A stretch of 64,000 nt of DNA from Myxococcus landrumus (GTDB lineage: Bacteria; Myxococcota; Myxococcia; Myxococcales; Myxococcaceae). The position numbers were made by a program, and so were the translations under genes. The DNA is taken from NCBI RefSeq assembly GCF_017301635.1, contig NZ_CP071091.1:959001-1023000 (forward strand), written 5' to 3'. Below, one piece after another: positions 8,859 through 17,426 of this stretch. The notes beneath the pieces are model-generated. The model made no database searches. It had not been told where the DNA came from and was given only the letters and a program-made list of their open reading frames with translations. Each line of letters begins with the position of its first letter. Within the stretch, counting starts at the first letter, position 1.

Positions 8859-8887
8859 TTGACTCCCCTCTGAGCGGTGCCTATGTA
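8859..8887 (+). promoter_or_regulatory. Sigma-70-type promoter before the 87-residue gene
   Basis: TTGACT (8859-8864), a 17-bp spacer, and TATGTA (8882-8887). A start of transcription 6-7 bp downstream would be near 8894, while the ATG is at 8897. The mRNA would then have almost no leader, although GGGAGGA (8888-8894) looks like a ribosome site in the DNA. Confidence 0.5.
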
Positions 8888-8896
8888 GGGAGGACG

Positions 8897-9160
8897 ATGA
8901 CGGACGAGGAAAAGATCAAGGCGATGCGGCTCGCCCGTGCGATTGCCTCGGATATCTCGCTCTACAACGAGCAGAAGATCATCAAGGGTATCGAGCAGGA
9001 CAACCTCTTCGAGGTCCTCAAGGAGGAACTCGAGGAGGGGCGTGAGCTCTACAAGAGCCGCGTCAGCCAGGAAGTCTACACGACCGCGAACTTCTTCGAG
9101 CGCGCCGTCAATGACATCGTGTTGCGCTCCAAGGCGCACGTGAAGTCGAAGATCTGGTAG
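8897..9160 (+). CDS. Small charged helical protein, conserved hypothetical
   Basis: 87 residues, almost all helix-forming and highly charged. It has no Cys, signal peptide or membrane segment. The N-terminus 'MTDEEKIKAMRLARAIASDI' and the later 'YNEQKIIKGIEQDNLFEVL' suggest two or three amphipathic helices. I do not recognise a named family. It lies 9 bp before the RluD-family gene and is read from its own strong promoter, so it probably leads that transcript. A small cytoplasmic protein of unknown role. Confidence 0.75.
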   Translation: MTDEEKIKAMRLARAIASDISLYNEQKIIKGIEQDNLFEVLKEELEEGRELYKSRVSQEVYTTANFFERAVNDIVLRSKAHVKSKIW

Positions 9161-9169
9161 TCCGCCCAC

Positions 9170-10243
9170 GTGGCAGCCCCTGACACCCGAGAGCATCGCG
9201 CTCCGCCAGCAGCCCGCGGTGAGCGCATCGACCAGTATCTCGCCGGCGTCTTCACCGACCTGACGCGTTCCCGCATTCGCGGCCTCATCGACGACGGGCA
9301 TGTGCTCGTCGAAGGCAGGTCCGTGAAGGCGGCGATGCGCCTGCGCGGTGGAGAGCAACTCACCCTGCATGTCCCTCCGCCCGTGGCCGCCGTGCCCCTG
9401 GCCGAGGAGCTTCCGCTTGCCGTGCTCCACGAGGACAAGGACCTTGTGGTCGTGGACAAGGCGGCGGGCATGGTGGTGCACCCCGGCGCGGGCCATGCAT
9501 CGGGCACGCTGGTCAACGCCCTGCTGCACCGGGTGAAGGACCTGGCCGGAGTGGGCGGAGAGCTTCGCCCCGGCATCGTCCATCGCCTGGACAAGGACAC
9601 CACGGGCTGTCTCGTGGTGGCGAAGAACGAACAGGCCCTCGTCGCGCTCCAGAAGTCCTTCAAGGGCCGCGAGGTGACCAAGACGTACCTCGCCCTGGTC
9701 CATGGCTCCCCCCCGGCGGAAGGGCGCATCGAGACGCTCTACGGCCGCCACCCCGTGCACCGTCAGCGCTTCACCGGCAAGGTGCGCGAGGGCAAGCCCG
9801 CAATCACGCTCTTCCGAGTGCTCGAGTCCTTCGACGGCGCCGCGCTGGTGGAGGTGGACCTGCTCACCGGCCGCACGCACCAGATTCGCGTGCACCTGGC
9901 GGAGTCGGGTCATCCGTTGCTGGGTGACACGCTCTACGGCGCGGGCCGCAAGCCCAAGGGCGAAGCGGGCGCCGCACAGGAGCGGCTGGGGCGACAGGCC
10001 CTACACGCGTGGCGCTTGGCGTTCGCTCACCCGCGCACCGGCAAGCACCTCGCGCTGGAAGCCCCCGTGCCCGAGGACTTCACCGCCGCGCTCGCGTTGC
10101 TGCAAGGCCCCGAGGCCCCGCCCGAGACTCCGCCGAAGGCCCCCGTGAAGAAGAAGGCCCCCGTGAAGAAGAAGGCCGCCGCGAAGAAGGCTCCCGCGAA
10201 GAAGAAGGCCGCAGCGAAGAAGGCTACAAGCCGGAAACGCTGA
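9170..10243 (+). CDS. rluD: RluA/RluD-family pseudouridine synthase with Lys/Ala-rich tail
   Basis: 357 residues. An N-terminal S4-like RNA-binding part (about 16-75, 'GERIDQYLAGVFTDLTRSRI') is followed by the RluA-type catalytic domain. The catalytic Asp is D141 in 'HRLDKDTTGCLVVAKN', and 'LLTGRTHQIRVHLA' is the second family motif. It should isomerise uridines in 23S rRNA; RluD acts on helix 69. The GTG start at 9170 gives the expected N-terminus. The last 35 residues are a Lys/Ala/Pro tail built on 'PVKKKA' and 'AAAKKA' units, absent from E. coli RluD and reminiscent of histone H1-like tails. Its last 20 bp overlap the end of the convergent HD-GYP gene. The exact rRNA target (RluD versus paralogues) is not certain. 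Confidence 0.85.
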   Translation: MAAPDTREHRAPPAARGERIDQYLAGVFTDLTRSRIRGLIDDGHVLVEGRSVKAAMRLRGGEQLTLHVPPPVAAVPLAEELPLAVLHEDKDLVVVDKAAGMVVHPGAGHASGTLVNALLHRVKDLAGVGGELRPGIVHRLDKDTTGCLVVAKNEQALVALQKSFKGREVTKTYLALVHGSPPAEGRIETLYGRHPVHRQRFTGKVREGKPAITLFRVLESFDGAALVEVDLLTGRTHQIRVHLAESGHPLLGDTLYGAGRKPKGEAGAAQERLGRQALHAWRLAFAHPRTGKHLALEAPVPEDFTAALALLQGPEAPPETPPKAPVKKKAPVKKKAAAKKAPAKKKAAAKKATSRKR

Positions 10244-11534
10244 GCGACTGCTGTCGCTTGGACAGCACCTTGATGGGCTGGATGGCCATGACGCGCATGA
10301 AGACCTCGAGCAGCTCGGGGTCGAACTTGTTGCGCATCTCCGTCCACATCAGCATCAGCGCGACCTCTGGACCATAGGCGTCACGGTACGGCCGCTTGGA
10401 CGTGAGCGCGTCGTACGCGTCGCAGATGGCGATGATCTTCGCGTACACCCCCAGGTTCGTCTTGGGGATGATCATCTGGATGTTGCCGCGGGAGTCGCGC
10501 ACGGCGGTACCGAAGTCCGTCTTGTGCTCGAAGGTCGTCACCACGCGCAGCAGGGTGGAGCGGCTGAAGCCCTTCTCCATGAGGATGTTGCGCACGGAGA
10601 TGAGCGGCGCGCGCTGCACCGCCACGCGCTCCTCGGGCGTCAGGGCGCCGCGCTTGGTGGCCAGCTCCTCTGGAAGCGTCGTCATGCCCGCGTCGTGGAA
10701 GAGGGCGATGTAGCCCAAGTCCCGGAGTTGCGGCTTCGTCAGCCCCAGCTCCGCGCCGAAGACGATGCACATCAGGGCGACGTTGACCTGGTGGTACACG
10801 AGGTAGTCGTCCTCGCGCCGCATCGTCGTCATGCCCAGGAAGTGCGTGCGCTGCTCGTAGCTGATGTCGACGAAGTCCTGGACCAGCCGCAGCGCCTTGG
10901 AGGCGTTGATGGGCTTTCCGGCGCGCACCGACTCCAGGTACTTGGTGAGGAAGAAGACCGAGCGCGCGTAGATGGTCATCGCGTACTTCTTGCGATCCAC
11001 CTTGAGGTCGCCCGGGTCGTTCATGTCCTTGTCCAACTTCTCCTTGAGCTTGGAGAACTTGGCCACGCGCATGTTGAGCAGCTTGCGACCCGCGAGCCCG
11101 TCCTCCTCGGTGGTCGTCGACTGCTCCTTGCTGAAGATCCACACGAAGTTCTTCAGCTCCGGCACCGTCACCGGCTTGGTGAGCGTGAAGCCGCCCACGT
11201 CCTTGGCTCGCATCTCCGCCAGGAGGTAGCGCTGGTTCTCGATGGAGTTCAGGTCCACCTTCACCAGCATGCTGTTCAGGTAGAAGGAGTCCTTGACGCC
11301 CACCAGCTCCAGCCGGCCTTCCTTGCCGATGATTTGATTGATGATGTCCTGGAGCTGGTGCAGCGGCTTCTGGAAGACGGCGTTCTCCGGGTCATACATC
11401 TTCACGGAGCGCACCAGCATGTAGAGGCCGGCCACCATGGAGCGCGAGAGCGCTTGCAGCTTCTCGTTGTGCTCTCGCCCGAACTCGTTGGTGTTCTCGT
11501 CCTGGCTCTGGGTGACCTTCAGGTTGTCAGCCAT
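10224..11534 (-). CDS. Degenerate HD-GYP domain protein
   Basis: 436 residues. The N-terminal about 135 residues look like the same module found in the upstream HEAT-like protein. The C-terminal about 200 residues are an HD-GYP fold: H248, the H280-D281 pair in 'LFHDAGMTTLPEEL', and D372 in 'IAICDAYDALTSKRPYRDAY'. The GYP signature is missing: where HHER-DG-GYP is expected there is 'FEHKTDFGTAVRD' (about 335-347). Classic HD-GYP enzymes hydrolyse cyclic-di-GMP; here catalysis may persist only partly, or the domain may act as a sensor. It starts 3 bp after the HEAT gene stop, so the two form an operon. The 3' end overlaps rluD by 20 bp. Confidence 0.82.
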   Translation of the reverse strand: MADNLKVTQSQDENTNEFGREHNEKLQALSRSMVAGLYMLVRSVKMYDPENAVFQKPLHQLQDIINQIIGKEGRLELVGVKDSFYLNSMLVKVDLNSIENQRYLLAEMRAKDVGGFTLTKPVTVPELKNFVWIFSKEQSTTTEEDGLAGRKLLNMRVAKFSKLKEKLDKDMNDPGDLKVDRKKYAMTIYARSVFFLTKYLESVRAGKPINASKALRLVQDFVDISYEQRTHFLGMTTMRREDDYLVYHQVNVALMCIVFGAELGLTKPQLRDLGYIALFHDAGMTTLPEELATKRGALTPEERVAVQRAPLISVRNILMEKGFSRSTLLRVVTTFEHKTDFGTAVRDSRGNIQMIIPKTNLGVYAKIIAICDAYDALTSKRPYRDAYGPEVALMLMWTEMRNKFDPELLEVFMRVMAIQPIKVLSKRQQSLSVSGL

Positions 11535-11537
11535 GGA

Positions 11538-13301
11538 CTACGCCTCCTCGGGGAGCGCCGAATCGCCGAACAGCGTCTTGCGCGTCTGGTACATCGCCTT
11601 GCGAGCCGCCGTGAGCAGGTCCACCGGCTGGGTGCGGTCCTCGATGAGGACCTGCAACATCTTGTAGCTCTGGATGGAGCACGCGCCGGCCAGTCCCGCG
11701 ATGGCCAGCAGCTTGTCATCCAGCACCCGCTTCCGGTTGAGCAGGGACGGCTTCACCGCCAACAGTTGCTGCATGTGGGAGAGCGCTCCGGGCGTCCCGG
11801 TGGCGCCCACCGCCGTGTAGAACGCGGCGCGCTCATCGGGCGTGCGCTTCTCGAAGCCCGGCTCGCGGACGATTCGCATCAGGTCCGAGAAGGCCTTGTC
11901 CCGGTCGAACTCCGGCAGCAGTCGCGCGGCCAGCATGCGCACCTGGGAGACGGCATCCGTCAGTGCCTCGGTGACGAGCCGGCGTGCTTCGCCCGTGCGC
12001 CCGCGGCCGATGATGCCCAGCACCTCCAGCTTCACGACGAGGTTGGGGCTCTTGAGCACCTGGCCGAACATCTTGATGCGCTCGGGGTGGTTGCTCTTCT
12101 CCAGCACGTACACCATGTCGCGCACCGTCTGCGGACGGTCCGACGTCAGCCGCGCCACGAAGGGCTCCGGCATGTCTCGCGCGAAGGTGGACAGCACGTC
12201 GCACAGGAGCGCGCGGTTCTCGGGAATCTCGAGCGTCTCCAGCACCGTGAGCAGCGGGATGATGGAGTCCCGGCTCAGCGCCTGGAGATAGCGCGTCACG
12301 TCCGCGGGGTGCTTGGGCCGGGCCCCCTTGAGCGACTCGCCCAGGCGCATCAGCCGCTGCTCCTCGCCCATCCTGTGGAGGAAGGAGTCGAGCAGCTTCG
12401 CGAGCGACGCACCCGCTTCCTTCTGGGAGAGCGCGCGCAGCTTCAGCACAATCTGGTTGACGGTGCCGAAGTCGTCCTGGAGCAGGAGCATGTCCAGGAG
12501 CTGCACGAAGATTTCCTCGAGCAGCGTGCCATCCTCCACGCCGCCTTCCACGACCTGGAACACGGCGCTCACCAGCTTGGGGAACAGCCGCGAGCCTTCT
12601 TCCTCCATCACCTCGCGCTGGAGCTTCGCCTTCAGCTCATCCGTCGCGTGGCGCCCGGAGACGACGAGACCGCGAATCTGCTCCACGCCTTCCAGCTTCG
12701 AGTCCAGGTCCTCCGCGGACACACGCGCGAAGCGCAGGTAGTCGTCCGAGTTCGTCTGCAGCCGCGAGTAGAGGTAGCCGACCACCTTGTCGACCTCGAC
12801 CTGCACCTCCTCCTCGCTGGCGTTGTCCATCGAGAAGCCTTCCACCACCACGTACTCGACGTGCTCCATTCCCGCGCGCCACAGCTGGGCCAGCACGTCG
12901 TCGGCGCCGCGCTCGGGCTCCGACAGGGCGATGAGCGTCAGCGTCACCAACTCCTCCACCGCGAGGCCGGGGCGGAAGATGAGCTGGCGGATGCCGTCGC
13001 GATAGAACTTGTAGGGGAGTGGCGTGTCCTCGGAGAAGAGCGTCTCGCCGTGGAGCATCAGGTTCTGCTGCTCCACCTTCAGCGACAACGGGCCGAACTT
13101 CTCCGTGAACTGGGCGATGGACTCCAGTGCCTTGCCGAGGAACTCCGGGAAGCGCGCTTCGTTGTGGCGGTACATGCCAATCTGCTTGATGCCCTTGAGC
13201 AGGTGGAAGGCGAACGTGCGCGCCATCTCCACCTTCTCGCGGACCTCCGGAGACTGTTCGGCCTCCGTGCTCGCATCCTGGGTCTTTTGGGGCTGGGCCA
13301 T
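11538..13301 (-). CDS. HEAT-like alpha-solenoid protein, partner of the HD-GYP gene
   Basis: 587 residues. After a polar N-terminus, residues about 22-130 match the N-terminal module of the downstream HD-GYP protein: a helix with 'LLKGIKQIGMYRHNEARF', then strands 'GPLSLKVEQQNLMLHGETLF', then 'IRQLIFRPGLAVEELVTLTL'. The remainder is all-helical with HEAT-type repeats such as 'VVKLEVLGIIGRGRTGEARR' and 'AVSQVRMLAARLLPEFDRDK'. No signal peptide or membrane segment is seen. Such solenoids serve as protein-binding scaffolds. With the HD-GYP neighbour 3 bp away, a two-component cytoplasmic complex is likely; the pathway is unknown. Confidence 0.75.
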   Translation of the reverse strand: MAQPQKTQDASTEAEQSPEVREKVEMARTFAFHLLKGIKQIGMYRHNEARFPEFLGKALESIAQFTEKFGPLSLKVEQQNLMLHGETLFSEDTPLPYKFYRDGIRQLIFRPGLAVEELVTLTLIALSEPERGADDVLAQLWRAGMEHVEYVVVEGFSMDNASEEEVQVEVDKVVGYLYSRLQTNSDDYLRFARVSAEDLDSKLEGVEQIRGLVVSGRHATDELKAKLQREVMEEEGSRLFPKLVSAVFQVVEGGVEDGTLLEEIFVQLLDMLLLQDDFGTVNQIVLKLRALSQKEAGASLAKLLDSFLHRMGEEQRLMRLGESLKGARPKHPADVTRYLQALSRDSIIPLLTVLETLEIPENRALLCDVLSTFARDMPEPFVARLTSDRPQTVRDMVYVLEKSNHPERIKMFGQVLKSPNLVVKLEVLGIIGRGRTGEARRLVTEALTDAVSQVRMLAARLLPEFDRDKAFSDLMRIVREPGFEKRTPDERAAFYTAVGATGTPGALSHMQQLLAVKPSLLNRKRVLDDKLLAIAGLAGACSIQSYKMLQVLIEDRTQPVDLLTAARKAMYQTRKTLFGDSALPEEA

Positions 13302-13479
13302 GCGTTTGCAACACTCCGCTCGGGCGGTATCACCAGCCTACCGCGATTTCCTCTCGGGCCCCAGCCGGTGACACGTGGAACTCCGCGCGCTTGGCGGACG
13401 TGGGGCCAGCACGACACGGTCGTCCAGGATTTCCCAGGTATGTTTCACGCGCGGGTGTATCGCGAGGAGCGTGGAGCCC

Positions 13480-13809
13480 ATGCTGCGAGTCATGGCCTGT
13501 GGGATGTTGGTGCTGGGGCTGTCGGGGTGCTTTCGGACAAGTGTGAGGACAGGGGCGCCTCGGGATGGCCTGCCCGCGACTCGCACCGAGGTGAGCCTGT
13601 TCTTCGGGCTGACGACGCCCCATGTGACGGCGTCGGAGTGCCGCCACGGTGTCTCCCGGGTGGACGTGTTCTCGCCGTGGTGGGGTGCGCTCGTCACCGT
13701 GGCGACGGTGGGCCTCGTCATGCCGCTGCGCACCGAGTACGTGTGCGCGGAGATGCCGCACGGCGTCAGTCCGGAGCAGCAGGTGCCCGCTTCCATTGCC
13801 CCGCTCTGA
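13480..13809 (+). CDS. Bor-like small lipoprotein
   Basis: 109 residues. The start ATG at 13480 gives a signal peptide with lipobox 'LVLGLSGC', and GGAG lies upstream at 13473. The mature part carries 'ECRHGVSRVDVFSPWWGALV' and later 'VGLVMPLRTEYVC'. The pattern (Cys, hydrophobic 'G-L-V-T' segment, 'TPL.A.VYC'-like end) matches the lambda Bor/Iss lipoprotein family, outer-membrane proteins linked to serum resistance in enterobacteria. In a soil myxobacterium the role is unknown. It is divergent from the HEAT/HD-GYP operon and ends against the OPT gene terminator. Confidence 0.65.
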   Translation: MLRVMACGMLVLGLSGCFRTSVRTGAPRDGLPATRTEVSLFFGLTTPHVTASECRHGVSRVDVFSPWWGALVTVATVGLVMPLRTEYVCAEMPHGVSPEQQVPASIAPL

Positions 13810-13829
13810 GGGGGCGGCGTTGCGGGTGG

Positions 13830-13868
13830 AAAAACAGCGAGGCGGCGGGGTTGCCCCACGCCGCCTCG
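13830..13868 (-). terminator. Rho-independent terminator of the OPT transporter gene
   Basis: CGAGGCGGCG (13838-13847) pairs perfectly with CGCCGCCTCG (13859-13868) over 10 bp, with an 11-nt loop. Read on the minus strand the stem is followed by CTGTTTTT (13830-13837), the U-tract. It lies about 50 bp past the OPT stop and may also stall the convergent Bor-like transcript. Confidence 0.8.
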
Positions 13869-13920
13869 TTGAAACCAGGGTGAGAACGGCGCCCCGGGGG
13901 GAGCGCCGTCCGGTGTGGCG

Positions 13921-16380
13921 TTACTTCCCGTGAGGCGTCGACGGCGCGGCGCTCTGTCCCTTGAGCGCGGAGCGCAGCAGGAAGAGGGTGATGCCGGCGA
14001 AGAAGACGAGGCCCCAGATGTTGGACCAGATGGGGTGCGCCATCTCGCTCTCGCCCACCGTGTTCAAGAAGCCGCCGATGGCGCCCTCATGGCCCAGCAG
14101 TGCCGGCAGGTTGATGGCGCGCGAGCCGGCGCCGTCCGTGACGATTTCGAGGAAGGCGATGAGCACACCCGCGATGGAGCCGCCGGCGATGTAGCCGGAG
14201 GACAGCAGGGTGCCCGGCGAGAAGTCGGACTCGCCGCCGCGCACGCGGTCGACGAAGTAGCGCACCATGCCGCCGACGAAGAGCGGCGCGCTGCTGCTGA
14301 TGGGCAGGTACACGCCCACCGCGAAGGGAAGCGAGGACACGCCGCACAGCTCGAGCATCAGCGCGATGAACACGCCCAGGAGCACCAGGTCCCACGGCAG
14401 CCGCTGCGTGAGGATGCCGTCGATGATGAGCGAGAACAGCTGCGCCTTGGGCGCCGCGTAGCGCGTGAGGGCCTGTCCCTCGTAGGTGCTGATGCGGCCG
14501 CCGATGCCCGGGTCCACCACGTACTGGATGGTGCCCGCGTCATCGACCAGGTACTTGCCCGCGGGCACCGGAGTGTCCGCGCCGCGCACGAAGCCTTCCT
14601 TGAAGGTGCGCTCCGGGCCCTGCGTCACGCTGCCCACGTCCGCGACCTTCACCTGCGAGCCGCCCGTGGGGCTCAACGTCACCGCGCCCACGTCCTGCGC
14701 GCTGACCTGCCGCCAACTGCGCAGCTCCATCGCGCCTCCGTTCGAGGCCAGGTCATAGCCCTGCGCCCACGCCGCCTTGCGCAGCGCCGCCTCATCCAGC
14801 CCGCGAGAGGCCAGCGCGTCCGCGGACACCGCCCACGGGAAGGTGTACTGGGTGCGCGTCTCCTGGGTGAGCTCCGTCACCTGCACGCCGGGGTGCGCCT
14901 CCGGAATCGTGACGGTGGCGCCGCGGTTGAGTGTCACCAGCACCAGGCCGATGAACATGGCGCTGGTCAGCACGCCGACGAAGAGGGCGATCTGCTGGCG
15001 CTTGGGGGTGCCGCCCACGATGAAGGCGGTCTTCAGGTCCTGCGCGGTGGTGCCGCCGTTGGACGCGGCGATGCCGACGATGGCCGCCGTGGTGAGGGCC
15101 ATGAAGCGGTCCTCGGAGCTCGTCCAGCCCATCAGGAGGTAGACGAGGCAGGTGACGAGCAGCGTGGCCACCACCATGCCGGAGATGGGGTTGGAGGAGC
15201 TGCCAATCTCACCCGTGATTCGCGCGCTCACCGTCACGAAGAAGAAGCCGAAGACGATGATGAGCAGGGCGGAGATGAAGTTGACCTGGAGCGGCGGGGC
15301 CAGCCAGATGGCCAGCACCAGCAGCGCGCTGCCCACCAGCACCACGGTGATGGGGAGGTCCTGGTCGGTGCGCAGCATCTGCGGAGCACCGCCGTGCGCG
15401 CGCGAGGCCTTGAGCGACTCCACGCCCCGCTTGAAGGCGCCGATGATGGTGGGCAGCGAGCGAATCAGGCTGATGAGGCCGCCCGTCGCCACCGCGCCCG
15501 CGCCGATGTAGAGCACGTAGGCGTTGCGAATCTGGTCCGGCGACATGTCCCGGATGAGCGTCCCGGTGTGGACCAGGAGCGGCTTGTCCAGCCCGCTGCC
15601 GAAGAAGGAGATGGCGGGGATGAGGATGAGGTAGCTCAGCACACCACCGGCGAAGGTGATGGCGGCCACGCGCGGGCCGATGATGTAGCCCACGCCCAGC
15701 AGCTCCGGGCTCACCTCGGTGGAGAGGGTGGCGCTCTTGAGGCCCTTGAGCGGCGTGCTCAGCACCTCGCGGAACAGCTTCATGCCGGAGTAGGCGAACT
15801 TGTAGATGCCGCCCACCAGGAAGCCGATGATGACGGTGCGCGCGTTGGTGCCGCCTTCCTGACCCGCGATGAGCACGTCCGCGCTGGCGGTGCCTTCGGG
15901 GTAGGGGAGCTTGCCGTGCTCCTGGACGATGAGGCCCTGGCGCAGCGGAATCATCATCAACACGCCCAGCACGCCGCCCAGCGCGGCGGTGAGGAACGCG
16001 TGCGTCAGGCTGATGTCGTAGCCCAGGAGCAGGAGCGCCGGGAGCGCGGCCGCGACACCGAAGGCCAGCGACTCACCCGCGGACCCCGTCGTCTGGACGA
16101 TGGTGTTCTCGAGGATGTTGGACTTGCCCATCGCCCGGAAGATGGCGATGGAGAGCACCGCCACCGGAATCGACGCCGACACCGTGAGGCCCACCTTGAT
16201 GGCCAGGTACACGGACGATGCCGCGAACACGATGCCCAGGACCGAGCCCAGGAGCAGGGCCCGGAGGGTCATCTCCGTGGGAGACTGGTTCGGGGGGATG
16301 AACGGTGTGTACAGGGGGGACTCGTGCGATTGCGCGAGCGGGACACGCTCGTCGACGACCGGCGGGGTACCGTGGGCCAA
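13921..16380 (-). CDS. OPT-family oligopeptide/metal-chelate transporter
   Basis: 819 residues with many membrane segments, beginning 'MTLRALLLGSVLGIVFAASS' (residues 37-56). The sequence fits the OPT superfamily, which imports small peptides or metal-siderophore chelates with protons. It is longer than the usual 600-670 residues: residues about 483-640 form a hydrophilic insert without membrane segments, between two blocks of helices. The start is TTG at 16380. It is supported by a perfect AAGGAG (complement at 16389-16394) 8 bp upstream and by the absence of a nearby ATG with a ribosome site. A strong terminator follows. The substrate is not predictable. Confidence 0.88.
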   Translation of the reverse strand: MAHGTPPVVDERVPLAQSHESPLYTPFIPPNQSPTEMTLRALLLGSVLGIVFAASSVYLAIKVGLTVSASIPVAVLSIAIFRAMGKSNILENTIVQTTGSAGESLAFGVAAALPALLLLGYDISLTHAFLTAALGGVLGVLMMIPLRQGLIVQEHGKLPYPEGTASADVLIAGQEGGTNARTVIIGFLVGGIYKFAYSGMKLFREVLSTPLKGLKSATLSTEVSPELLGVGYIIGPRVAAITFAGGVLSYLILIPAISFFGSGLDKPLLVHTGTLIRDMSPDQIRNAYVLYIGAGAVATGGLISLIRSLPTIIGAFKRGVESLKASRAHGGAPQMLRTDQDLPITVVLVGSALLVLAIWLAPPLQVNFISALLIIVFGFFFVTVSARITGEIGSSSNPISGMVVATLLVTCLVYLLMGWTSSEDRFMALTTAAIVGIAASNGGTTAQDLKTAFIVGGTPKRQQIALFVGVLTSAMFIGLVLVTLNRGATVTIPEAHPGVQVTELTQETRTQYTFPWAVSADALASRGLDEAALRKAAWAQGYDLASNGGAMELRSWRQVSAQDVGAVTLSPTGGSQVKVADVGSVTQGPERTFKEGFVRGADTPVPAGKYLVDDAGTIQYVVDPGIGGRISTYEGQALTRYAAPKAQLFSLIIDGILTQRLPWDLVLLGVFIALMLELCGVSSLPFAVGVYLPISSSAPLFVGGMVRYFVDRVRGGESDFSPGTLLSSGYIAGGSIAGVLIAFLEIVTDGAGSRAINLPALLGHEGAIGGFLNTVGESEMAHPIWSNIWGLVFFAGITLFLLRSALKGQSAAPSTPHGK

Positions 16381-16463
16381 GCGAAAGGCTCCTTAGGTGG
16401 GACGTGGGCCCCTTCTAGCAGGGCCCCGCCCGCCAGCGAAGCCAAGCTCCTCAAATGACAAGC

Positions 16464-16487
16464 GCCTTGCCCCGCGAAGGGCAAGGC
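16464..16487 (-). terminator. Terminator-like hairpin after the sigma factor gene
   Basis: GCCTTGCCC (16464-16472) pairs with GGGCAAGGC (16479-16487), a perfect 9-bp stem with a 6-nt loop. On the minus strand it is followed by 'gcttgtcattt', a weak U-tract. It is placed about 50 bp past the sigma factor stop and before the OPT ribosome site. Confidence 0.5.
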
Positions 16488-16538
16488 CGCTCGTGGGCCC
16501 TCCCCACGGCGGAGGGCCGACTTGCCGCGTCACACGCG

Positions 16539-17426
16539 CTACTGCTGCAGGGACGCCGCCTCTGGGTCCACCTCCGCCATCAGCGCCGCCAGCTCCGCCT
16601 TCAGCTTGTCCTTGGCGCGGATCTCCAACTGGCGGGCCCGTTCCCGGGAGAACCCGAAATGCTCGCCCAGCTCCTTGAGCGTCATGGGGCGCTCGTTCAT
16701 CACCCGCTGCTCGATGATGAAGCGCTCGCGAGGGTCCAGGCGCATCAGCGCGGTCCGGACGCGGGCGTTGATGAGGCCCGCCTCTTCCTTGTCGGCGAAC
16801 TCATCGTCCTGGGGCGCGGCGGCGCTGACCACGAAGTCCACGTGGCTGTTGCCGCCGTCCTCGCCCATGGGCGCGTCCAGGGACAAGTCCCGGCCGCCCA
16901 TGCGCTGCTCCATCTCCCGGACCTCGCCTGGCTTCACGTGCAGTCGGCGAGCAATCTCCTCCACGTTCACCACGGCCTCGCCGTTGCCGAACTTCTCCAG
17001 CTCGCGGCGGGTGCGCGCCAGGCTGAAGAACAGCTTTCGCTGTGCCTGCGTGGTGCCGAGCTTCACGAGCGACCAGCTCTTGAGGATGTAGTTCTGGATG
17101 TACGCGCGAATCCACCAGACCGCGTACGAGATGAGGCGGATGCCCTTGTCCGGGTCGAACTTCTGCACCGCCTTCATCAGGCCGATGTTTCCCTCCTGGA
17201 TGAGGTCCGACATCTTGATGCCGTAGGAGCGGTACTCGTAGGCGACCTTCACGACGAAGCGAAGGTTGGAGGTGACGAGCCGGTGCCCCGCGGCCAGCTC
17301 CCCTCGGATGAAGGTCCGCGCCAGTGCTTGCTCTTCCTCCACGGTGAGGAGGTTGTAGTGGTTGATTTCCGAGAGGTACATCGCCAGGGAGCCAGAGTTG
17401 GACGACTGCTCGGTGGACGCCTGCAT
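16539..17426 (-). CDS. rpoH: RNA polymerase sigma-32 (RpoH)-family factor
   Basis: 295 residues. Region 2 is clear ('[20 protein letters not shown]', '[18 protein letters not shown]', '[16 protein letters not shown]'). The RpoH box follows at residues 129-136 ('QRKLFFSL'), and region 4.2 carries the HTH '[20 protein letters not shown]'. These define the sigma-32 group, which in myxobacteria has several paralogues (SigB, SigC and others) used in heat shock and development, so the exact member is unsure. The start ATG at 17426 has GGGAG nearby. It stands alone, with a long upstream gap that probably holds its control region. Confidence 0.88.
   Translation of the reverse strand: MQASTEQSSNSGSLAMYLSEINHYNLLTVEEEQALARTFIRGELAAGHRLVTSNLRFVVKVAYEYRSYGIKMSDLIQEGNIGLMKAVQKFDPDKGIRLISYAVWWIRAYIQNYILKSWSLVKLGTTQAQRKLFFSLARTRRELEKFGNGEAVVNVEEIARRLHVKPGEVREMEQRMGGRDLSLDAPMGEDGGNSHVDFVVSAAAPQDDEFADKEEAGLINARVRTALMRLDPRERFIIEQRVMNERPMTLKELGEHFGFSRERARQLEIRAKDKLKAELAALMAEVDPEAASLQQ

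Noticed and set aside
10524..13883. 1119-residue plus-strand frame
   Set aside because: It is antisense to the HEAT/HD-GYP pair, is Leu/His/Arg-biased without any motif, and conflicts with well supported genes.
13915..16458. 847-residue plus-strand frame
   Set aside because: Antisense of the OPT transporter; low-complexity His/Arg/Glu composition typical of GC-driven shadows.
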